A stretch of DNA of 9,911 bases from Caldilinea sp. (GTDB taxonomy: Bacteria; Chloroflexota; Anaerolineae; Caldilineales; Caldilineaceae), in contig JANWYX010000465.1 in NCBI GenBank assembly GCA_025055055.1, positions 1-9,911 on the forward strand. The letters run 5' to 3'. Numbering within the stretch: position 1 is the first letter of the stretch; every line of letters begins with the position of its first letter. This document shows positions 1 through 9,911 of the stretch, piece by piece. The translations under genes and the position numbers were made by a program. The notes beneath the pieces were generated by a model. The model did no database searches. It was not told where the DNA came from and saw only the letters and a program-made list of their open reading frames with translations.

Positions 1-473
<473 letters not shown>

Positions 474-477
<4 letters not shown>

Positions 478-1493
478 CCAGACACAGGACTTTGTTTCTT
501 ACGCAGCGCGGGTTGCAACATCAAAAGTGGGCGATGGAAGGCGCACCGTCTGAACTGGAACTCGTCATGCGGCGCGGGGCCAGCCGCGAGGAGATTCTCT
601 CCCTGCTGGCCGACGTCGAGTTTCTGATCACCGAGCGCACCGGCGTCATCGACGCCGAGATGATTGCAGCTGCGCCCAAGCTGCGCCTGATCCAGCGCCT
701 GGGCCGCCAGGTGTGGGACATCGACCTCGAGGCTGCGCGCAGGGCGGGCGTGCCCGTCTGCTGCTGGCCGATCGAAGGCTGCGTGATGGTGGCGGAGCAT
801 ATGATGCTGCAGATGCTGGGATTGCTCAAGCGGCTGCGCGAGGCGATGCACATCACCGCCGAAGCCGCCGACTACGGCGTCGAGACGAAGCGCGGAGATG
901 AAGACACCTTTGCCTACAACTGGTCGAAGCGCACCGGCATCGGCAAACTGAGCGGCGCCACGGTGGGCATCCTCGGCTTCGGTGAAATCGGTTGGGAGCT
1001 GGTGGAGCAACTGCGCGGCTTTCACTGCACAGTACTCTATCATAAGCGCACGCGCCTGCCCGCACCGGTAGAGGAGCAACTGGAGTTAGAGTACGCCTCC
1101 CCCGAAGCCATCGCCGAACGCAGCGATGTTGTCTGCTCGCTGTTGCCCTATCAGGGACCGAAGGAGCCGATCGACGCCGCCTATTTCGCCCGCATGAAGC
1201 CGGGCAGCCTCTTCGTGCACTGCGGGTCGGGCGCCACGGTCGATGAAGCTGCGCTGCTCGACGCCTTGCGTTCTGGCCGTCTTGCGGGCGCAGCGCTGGA
1301 CACGTACACCTACGAGCCGCTGCGCCCCGATGACCCACTCGTGCAGGCCGTGCAGGATCCGATGCTCAACCTGATTCTCACGCCTCATGTCGCTGCGGGC
1401 GGCTTCACTGCGGGCGGTCACAGTCGCTCTCAAGATTACGACAATATCTTGGCGTTGTTGCAGGGGCGGGCGCTGAAGCATCGGATTGTATAG
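474..1493 (+). CDS. D-2-hydroxyacid dehydrogenase family protein (NAD-binding), catalytic Arg replaced by Ser
   Basis: 339 residues, a usual length for the D-isomer 2-hydroxyacid dehydrogenases (SerA, glyoxylate and lactate dehydrogenase relatives), which interconvert 2-oxo and 2-hydroxy acids with NAD(P). The ATG at 474 overlaps the upstream stop as ATGA; longer in-frame starts would lie inside the upstream gene. The N-terminal substrate domain spans about residues 1-110. The Rossmann domain begins with LSGATVGILGFGEIG, whose glycines are 168, 170 and 173. The family triad is Arg-Glu-His. Glu281 (in YTYEP) and His305 (in LTPHVA) are present. The Arg that normally sits in N-x-x-R-G-x-x-V-D is Ser252 here (HCGSGATVDEAAL). 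In the family this Arg binds the substrate carboxylate, so activity may be altered or the substrate may lack a standard 2-oxo acid. The family assignment is secure; the function is not. Confidence 0.85.
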
Positions 1494-1508
1494 TGCGGGA
1501 CAGAGCGT

Positions 1509-1535
1509 TGAACAGCTTCGGTCGGAAAGCGTTCA
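1509..1535 (+). terminator. Hairpin downstream of the dehydrogenase, possible weak terminator
   Basis: GAAC-A-GCTT (1510-1518) can pair with AAGCGTTC (1527-1534) around an 8-base loop, with one bulged A; T1509 and A1535 extend it. It starts 16 bases after the stop of the dehydrogenase. No T-run follows, so this is not a classical intrinsic terminator. It may only be a folded 3' end or chance pairing. The motif AGCGTT also recurs at 1504, 1528 and 1542. Confidence 0.3.
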
Positions 1536-1584
1536 CGGCGGAGCGTTGCATAGATGGGCAAAGGTGCAGACAGTCGAACCATAA

Positions 1585-1613
1585 TTCATGTCGTACAATT
1601 CATGCCATATAAT
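1585..1613 (+). promoter_or_regulatory. Candidate sigma-70-type promoter for the SsnA-like/YgeY-like pair
   Basis: A perfect TATAAT lies at 1608-1613. TTCATG (3 of 6 matches to TTGACA) lies at 1585-1590, giving a 17-base spacer. The stretch is clearly more AT-rich than its surroundings and is about 80 bases upstream of the ATG at 1692. The octamer AATTCATG occurs twice (1583-1590 and 1597-1604, 14 bases apart), and ACCAT (1578-1582) mirrors ATGGT (1612-1616) around it. A regulator-binding site overlapping the promoter is therefore possible. The -10 match is seen directly; the regulatory role is inferred. Confidence 0.5.
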
Positions 1614-1691
1614 GGTTACCTCAACGGTCATTTTTGGTGAGAACCCAACCGCATCAAACGTCAGTCCATAGACTTCCAGTAGAGAACAGCC

Positions 1692-3008
<1,317 letters not shown>

Positions 3009-3011
3009 AAT

Positions 3012-3047
3012 GTTGTGTGGTGCGTCACGCAGAACGCACCACGCAAC
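3012..3047 (+). promoter_or_regulatory. Strong intercistronic hairpin upstream of the M20 gene
   Basis: GTTGTGTGGTGCGT (3012-3025) pairs with ACGCACCACGCAAC (3034-3047) over 14 positions with a single G-U wobble and an 8-base loop. It begins 3 bases after the amidohydrolase stop and ends 17 bases before the AAGGAGG of the next gene. There is no T-run, so it is unlikely to be an intrinsic terminator. It could tune relative expression of the two genes or protect mRNA ends. The pairing is seen directly; the role is inferred. Confidence 0.55.
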
Positions 3048-3060
3048 ACGAACCACATTC
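3026..3060 (+). repeat. Degenerate heptamer tandem repeat (CACGCAN-like)
   Basis: Five successive 7-base units run CACGCAG, AACGCAC, CACGCAA, CACGAAC, CACATTC, the last being strongly diverged. The repeat overlaps the 3' arm of the hairpin at 3012-3047 and ends just before the ribosome binding site. It looks like an expanded short-unit repeat inserted between two operon genes rather than coding sequence. Confidence 0.5.
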
Positions 3061-3064
3061 ATGC

Positions 3065-3071
3065 AAGGAGG
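3065..3071 (+). promoter_or_regulatory. Shine-Dalgarno AAGGAGG that sets a TTG start
   Basis: A perfect AAGGAGG lies 7 bases before TTG at 3079-3081. The in-frame ATGs further up (3010 and 3061) have no such site. The one at 3010 would encode the hairpin and heptamer repeat, and the one at 3061 sits on top of the Shine-Dalgarno. The TTG is therefore the better start. Confidence 0.8.
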
Positions 3072-3078
3072 ACTCACC

Positions 3079-4245
3079 TTGAACATCGATCTGAACGAAA
3101 CAGCCCTGGTCGCTTTCACCCAGGATTTGGTGCGCATCTCTAGCTTGAGCGGAGAGGAAGGGCCGGCGGTCGAACGCGTGGTCGCCGAGATGCACCGCCT
3201 GGGATTCGATGAAGTCTTTGTCGATGAAAACGGCAGCGCAGTGGGAATCGTCAACGGCGTTCGTGCTGGCCCGACTATTCTGCTTGACGCGCATATCGAC
3301 ACGGTCGGCATTGCGCCCGGCTCGACATGGACGCGCGACCCCTTCGGTGCTGTGGTCGAAGACGGCTATATCTACGGTCGCGGCGCAGCGGACATGAAAG
3401 GCGCGCTGGCGGCGATGGTCTATGCGGTTGGTGCGCTCGACCGCAGGGCACTGGCGGGTCGCGCCGTCGTCAGCGCAACGGTGATGGAGGAAGTGTTGGA
3501 AGGCATTGCACTGGAGTCAGTGATGGAGCGTATCCGCCCCGATTTTGTCGTCATCGGGGAAGCGACGCAGCTCAACCTGAATCGTGGGGGGCGCGGCCGC
3601 GCTGAAATTCACCTGGAAACCCTCGGCGTCCCGGCGCATTCCTCCTCGCCTCATCTGGGCATCAACGCCGTGCATGAAATGATTAAGTTGATCCGCATCG
3701 TCGAATCTACGCCGCTGGACAGCCACCCGATGCTCGGCCCCGCCCTACTGGCGCTTACCGACATTATCTCCGACCCCTACCCTGCCTACTCGGTGACGCC
3801 CAGCCGATGTCGCGTCACCTATGATCGGCGCACCTTGCCTGGAGAGACGCCGGAGAGCGTGCTTGGCGCCATCCTGAGTCAACCGGAAGCGCGGGGCCTT
3901 CGATGCAACGCTGTGATCGCCCAGGGGGAGCATCGCACCTACACCGGGAAGATGCTGCAAGCGCAGAAATTCTTCCCCGCCTGGGAATTCGCCGAAGAGC
4001 ATCCGTTTGTTCAGATGGCTTTACGCGGTCTGCGCACGGCGGGGTTGAATCCTCAGCTACGCGCTTATCGCTTCTGCACCAACGCTGCGTCGAGTGCAGG
4101 CAAGCTAGGCGTGCCTACGGTCGGCTTTGGCCCCGCCGCGGAAGAGGATGCGCACGTCGTCGACGAGCGGCTCTCGATCGCCGAATTGACGGCTGCGGCC
4201 AGGGGCTATGCGGGGATCGTGCAAGAGGCGCTGCGCCCATCGTAG
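3079..4245 (+). CDS. M20 family metallohydrolase, YgeY-like
   Basis: 388 residues from the TTG chosen by its Shine-Dalgarno. This is a two-zinc M20 enzyme of the ArgE/DapE/carboxypeptidase type, which cleaves amide, N-acyl or carbamoyl bonds in the cytoplasm. Motifs in order: DAHIDT (metal His72, Asp74), GRGAADMKG (bridging Asp105), MEEV (general base Glu137, metal Glu138), GEAT (metal Glu161), LGVPAHSS in the dimerisation lid domain, and EDAHVVDE (metal His359). All ligands are intact. Details such as the long AHIDTVGI, the SVTPSRCRVTYDRR segment and the FCTNAASS...GFGPAAEEDAH ending are closest to YgeY as I remember it (about 403 residues). E. coli YgeY belongs to the cluster that also carries ssnA, which matches the upstream neighbour. 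Likely co-transcribed with that gene, 70 bases upstream. The exact substrate is unknown. Confidence 0.88.
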   Translation: MNIDLNETALVAFTQDLVRISSLSGEEGPAVERVVAEMHRLGFDEVFVDENGSAVGIVNGVRAGPTILLDAHIDTVGIAPGSTWTRDPFGAVVEDGYIYGRGAADMKGALAAMVYAVGALDRRALAGRAVVSATVMEEVLEGIALESVMERIRPDFVVIGEATQLNLNRGGRGRAEIHLETLGVPAHSSSPHLGINAVHEMIKLIRIVESTPLDSHPMLGPALLALTDIISDPYPAYSVTPSRCRVTYDRRTLPGETPESVLGAILSQPEARGLRCNAVIAQGEHRTYTGKMLQAQKFFPAWEFAEEHPFVQMALRGLRTAGLNPQLRAYRFCTNAASSAGKLGVPTVGFGPAAEEDAHVVDERLSIAELTAAARGYAGIVQEALRPS

Positions 4246-4564
4246 GGTCAGAGCGCTGGGCAATCATCTTCCAGGCCGCAGGCTCTTGGTGGGTCGATGT
4301 GGGCCCTCACCCCTGGCCTCCTCTCTCAATGTTGAGAGAAGGGAGTCGCGGCTCGCAGCCGCAACTCCTTAGCAGCCCCCAAAGCCTGGCCACCGGAATA
4401 ATTTGTTGCGATCCCTCCGTCGACGCCTGGCAGGAAGAGCTGCGTTCCAGCCCGCTGGAGGCATCGCATCAGCCAGTGCAAATTTAAGACGACGGCGACC
4501 GTTCCGCACAAACCGGGAAATCGGTCGATCTGGTAAGCGCTCCCACTCTCACCCTCTCCCGCTC
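4246..4564. other. Non-coding stretch with hairpins and repeat-like sequence
   Basis: About 320 bases between two converging genes. I see no convincing gene in any frame. It holds, in order: a C-rich stretch followed by a short perfect hairpin (TCTCTCAA 4322-4329 with TTGAGAGA 4332-4339), a larger stem-loop at 4342-4368, a further small hairpin (TCCAGC 4446-4451 with GCTGGA 4454-4459), an AT-rich patch (AAATTTAAG near 4480), and the start of a 16-base tandem repeat at 4546. The mix resembles intergenic repeat debris or a MITE-like remnant, but no terminal repeats or target duplication could be identified. Confidence 0.5.
4342..4368. terminator. Stem-loop after the M20 gene, probable transcription end
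   Basis: GGAGTCGCGGCT (4342-4353) pairs with AGCCGCAACTCC (4357-4368) over 12 positions with one C/A mismatch and a 3-base loop. It lies about 100 bases after the M20 stop and before the converging DUF4037 gene. Only TT follows on the plus strand, so intrinsic termination would be weak. Stems like this with no T-run are also seen in dispersed REP-type repeats, which is the main alternative. Confidence 0.4.
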
Positions 4565-5665
<1,101 letters not shown>

Positions 5666-5842
5666 GATCGCCTCCTATCGCCCTATGCGATACTGCTGAG
5701 CACATCGAAACTTTAAAATTATCGTTGGAATGAAGTAGGTCGATGCTTGCTATTCTACACTTGCGGCGGGCGCAGCGACAATCCCGGACGTTTCAGAAGA
5801 CTCTCTTCCCGTGATCGATTTCAGCCACAAAGGAGCGTAACG
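5666..5842. promoter_or_regulatory. Divergent intergenic region between DUF4037 and enoyl-CoA hydratase genes
   Basis: 177 bases that must hold promoters for both directions if the genes are transcribed from here. For the plus strand the best candidate is an extended -10 TGCTATTCT (5748-5756), though no good -35 sits at the right distance. An AT-rich patch (CTTTAAAATTAT, 5711-5722) lies between the two starts. For the minus strand I see no convincing promoter boxes. An upstream in-frame TTG at 5747 overlaps the -10 candidate and has no ribosome binding site. Confidence 0.35.
5829..5835 (+). promoter_or_regulatory. Shine-Dalgarno AAAGGAG that sets the hydratase start
   Basis: AAAGGAG lies 7 bases before ATG at 5843. 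Starting there gives the family's normal N-terminus and length, and excludes a 32-residue Arg-rich upstream extension that looks non-coding. Confidence 0.75.
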
Positions 5843-6622
<780 letters not shown>

Positions 6623-6626
6623 CGTC

Positions 6627-8006
<1,380 letters not shown>

Positions 8007-8056
8007 TGCTGTCCACCATGAAAATACGGGCGACGCAAAGAAAAGGCCGCAGGGTG

Positions 8057-8097
8057 TTGGCGTGATTTTTTTATCGTTTTGGGGGACGCCAAGGCGT
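8057..8097. terminator. Convergent spacer with ACGCC/GGCGT repeats and T7 run
   Basis: Between the converging oxidoreductase and GH3-like genes. TTGGCGT (8057-8063) and ACGCCAA (8086-8092) form an inverted repeat enclosing seven Ts (8066-8072) and four Ts (8077-8080). ACGCCAAGGCGT (8086-8097) is a further short inverted repeat, and GGCGTGAT occurs twice directly (8059-8066 and 8093-8100). The T-runs follow only a weak hairpin (ACGC...GCGT around 8033-8063), so a plus-strand intrinsic terminator is plausible but imperfect. Confidence 0.4.
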
Positions 8098-8114
8098 GAT
8101 GCCGGCCGAGAAGT

Positions 8115-9911
8115 TCAGCGTCCGTCGCTGCGCAGCTGCAGCCACAGCAAAGGCAGCAGCATTGGAATAAAGACGACGATGGGAATGCTCAGCATTCCGA
8201 TATTGCTGCGCAGCCAGCCGCCGCCCGGGAAAAGTCCGAGGCCGTACAGGATATACCCTGTCAATCCAAAAATTGTCGCCCATAGCATGTTATGAACCAA
8301 CACTGAACGCGGGAGCACGCGCACCTGTAGAATCAGCAAGAGGCTCAACACAACCGCCATCGTGAACAGCGCAATCGCCAGCGTGAGCAGATTGACGCGA
8401 TCGGGCGCCGGCGATCGGATCAGCGTCGGATCCTCGGATAGAACGCCGACGGAAACTCCTTCGTTGGTTGAGGCGCCGGGAGCAGTGGTCGGCGTGGCCG
8501 GCGGCAAGACGACGATGCTGATGCTGCGGCTTGTTGCCTTTTCGGCGCGCGCCTGCACGCGCAACACGCCGCCTCGATCTAGGGTGATCTCTCGGACGGC
8601 CACGCCCCCACGCGTGGGTGCCGGCTCCAACATCAACGCCACATCTTCTCCTTCGTAGCGCAGATCGAAGTTCACCAGGACGCCGTCAGGCACCGGGTGA
8701 CCGTTCATATCGAGCACGGGTCCGGCGCGTATGCGCATCAGCGCGCCTGCATCGATCATCGCACGCTCGTCTACATCCGACTGTTGACCGGTGCGCGCAA
8801 GCACATCTCCATCGCTCTCCTCAATCAGGAGAGGGATCTGAGCGGCCGGATTGGGACGAAGGCGCTCCGAGAGGCTGGCGAACCGTGTGCCCGGCACGTC
8901 GACCGGTGGCGCGCCGATCGGTGGATAGCGTCGAAACAGCGCATGCACGGCGCTTTCCAAAAACGGCGTCGTTTTGCTATAGACTCCAAAATAGGCGGTC
9001 AACTTGCTCATTTCGGTGGCGTCCAGATAAAACGGCGCGTGCAAAGCCAACACAACCGTTTTCTGGTTGGTGAGCAAGCCTGCATGATTGCTCAGAAGCC
9101 GTTTAACTGCAGTGCTGTTGGGTGAGCTCTCCGGCGCCACATCGAGCATTGCGAAGATGATCCAGTTGGCGTTGGCGATCGCCTCCAGCGTCTTGCTGTT
9201 CAAGTCTGCAACGGCGGTTGTATTTTCAATCTCGTCCAACAGCACGGTTGGAGGAGGCGTCGTCTGAGGAGGCAAGTCGGCCGGCGCCGCCGGAACGGCA
9301 GTCGGCGTAGGCGCAAGCGGCGAGAGGGAAGGGGCGAGCGTCGGTGTGAGAAACAATCCTGCAGAGGCAGTGGGCGTGGTTGTCGGAGCAAATCCCGGCG
9401 CCGTTTCAGCGCCGGGGGTTGCATCTCGTTCCAAGCTGTCGAGCAGCGTGCTCAATTCGACGAACGTTTTGCTGACGATATTGTTCGGATCGATCACGCC
9501 TGCCGACTGGGAGCCGTACAGCCGCTCGATGATGCGCGCCAGTGCGTCCGGATCCACCGATGGCTCCTGTTCACAGGTCGGGCACTCGCGTTGTAAACGA
9601 AAGTCGGTGAAAATCAAGATGCGGTCGCCTGGCGCAAAGGCAGGGGGCACCGAGGCCGTCTGCGTCGAGGGATCGGGGTAGAGGAGCGTGATTGCCGAGC
9701 GCGCAATTTGCCCCATCTGCTGTTCGGCGGAGATGCGCTCTTCTCCGGTCAATGCTGAAATGTCCATGTCTGTCACCAGGAGGCTGGAGAGCGGGATCAC
9801 CGGTTGAAGGAGCGCATCGTTGGAATCGAGAGCGCTTGCTGCAGCGATCAGATCGATCGAGTTGCGGTACAGTCCGAGCTTGAGGCGAACAATGCGGCGA
9901 ACGGCTTCATC
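8115..9911 (-). CDS. Membrane-anchored glycoside hydrolase family 3-like protein, C-terminal part
   Basis: The frame stays open to the right edge (no stop upstream of the GTG at 9800), so the 598 visible residues are the C-terminus of a larger protein. The visible start, EAVRRIVRLKLGLY, resembles the end of a GH3 beta-N-acetylglucosaminidase/beta-glucosidase barrel. The alpha/beta sandwich follows from about residue 38 and is interrupted at 164-222 by a Pro/Thr/Ala-rich linker. It resumes with ANWIIFAMLD and TVVLALHAPFYLDATEMSKL (up to about 360). A beta-rich Ig-like module spans about 390-467, then a second short Pro/Thr linker, and three hydrophobic helices at about 506-530, 538-562 and 571-593. 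The catalytic nucleophile lies outside the window. Family role: exo-hydrolysis of beta-linked sugars such as peptidoglycan or chitin GlcNAc, probably outside the membrane. A CPTC pair lies at about residues 110-113. GH3 is likely, not proven. Confidence 0.7.
   Translation of the reverse strand, partial: DEAVRRIVRLKLGLYRNSIDLIAAASALDSNDALLQPVIPLSSLLVTDMDISALTGEERISAEQQMGQIARSAITLLYPDPSTQTASVPPAFAPGDRILIFTDFRLQRECPTCEQEPSVDPDALARIIERLYGSQSAGVIDPNNIVSKTFVELSTLLDSLERDATPGAETAPGFAPTTTPTASAGLFLTPTLAPSLSPLAPTPTAVPAAPADLPPQTTPPPTVLLDEIENTTAVADLNSKTLEAIANANWIIFAMLDVAPESSPNSTAVKRLLSNHAGLLTNQKTVVLALHAPFYLDATEMSKLTAYFGVYSKTTPFLESAVHALFRRYPPIGAPPVDVPGTRFASLSERLRPNPAAQIPLLIEESDGDVLARTGQQSDVDERAMIDAGALMRIRAGPVLDMNGHPVPDGVLVNFDLRYEGEDVALMLEPAPTRGGVAVREITLDRGGVLRVQARAEKATSRSISIVVLPPATPTTAPGASTNEGVSVGVLSEDPTLIRSPAPDRVNLLTLAIALFTMAVVLSLLLILQVRVLPRSVLVHNMLWATIFGLTGYILYGLGLFPGGGWLRSNIGMLSIPIVVFIPMLLPLLWLQLRSDGR

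Noticed and set aside
3010..3078. An upstream ATG start for the M20 gene
   Set aside because: It would translate the hairpin and heptamer repeat into an Arg/His/Thr-rich leader and has no ribosome binding site; the TTG at 3079 has a perfect one.
5747..5842. A 32-residue N-terminal extension of the enoyl-CoA hydratase
   Set aside because: It starts with TTG inside a probable promoter, is Arg-rich and lacks a ribosome binding site; ATG at 5843 fits the family length.

Overview
The window looks like a GC-rich bacterial chromosome segment, most likely from the Chloroflexota (Anaerolineae/Caldilineae type). This is an inference from protein style only: a GH3-like enzyme with three C-terminal membrane helices and Pro/Thr linkers, a DUF4037 gene, and SsnA-like and YgeY-like hydrolases next to a luciferase-like oxidoreductase. 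There are no rRNA or tRNA genes, CRISPR arrays, transposases or phage genes.

Layout. (1) Positions 1-1493, plus strand: the 3' end of a luciferase-like flavin oxidoreductase, overlapped by ATGA with a D-2-hydroxyacid dehydrogenase homologue. (2) 1494-1691: a spacer with a hairpin and a reasonable promoter. (3) 1692-4245, plus strand: an SsnA-like amidohydrolase and a YgeY-like M20 metallohydrolase, 70 bases apart. The second gene starts at a TTG behind a perfect Shine-Dalgarno, and the gap holds a strong hairpin built from heptamer repeats. (4) 4246-4564: a non-coding stretch with several hairpins and a 16-base tandem repeat that runs into the 3' end of the next gene. (5) 4565-5665, minus strand: a DUF4037 nucleotidyltransferase-like protein. 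(6) 5666-5842: a divergent spacer. (7) 5843-8006, plus strand: enoyl-CoA hydratase followed after 4 bases by a DAO-type FAD oxidoreductase. (8) 8007-8114: a convergent spacer with a T-run and ACGCC repeats. (9) 8115-9911, minus strand: the C-terminal part of a large membrane-anchored GH3-like protein that continues past the right edge.

How the genes may work together: the first four plus-strand genes read as a small-molecule catabolic group (flavin oxidation or ring opening, amidohydrolase, amide or carbamoyl hydrolase, 2-hydroxy/2-oxo acid step). SsnA and YgeY homologues occur together in the E. coli ygeW-ygeX-ygeY-hyuA-ygfK-ssnA cluster, which is tied to anaerobic purine breakdown, so an N-heterocycle substrate is a fair guess. 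Two of these proteins have unusual replacements at normally conserved active-site positions: His to Gln in the SsnA-like enzyme and Arg to Ser in the dehydrogenase. The real chemistry may therefore differ from the family names. The hydratase/FAD oxidoreductase pair looks like a separate acyl-CoA or amino-acid catabolic unit.
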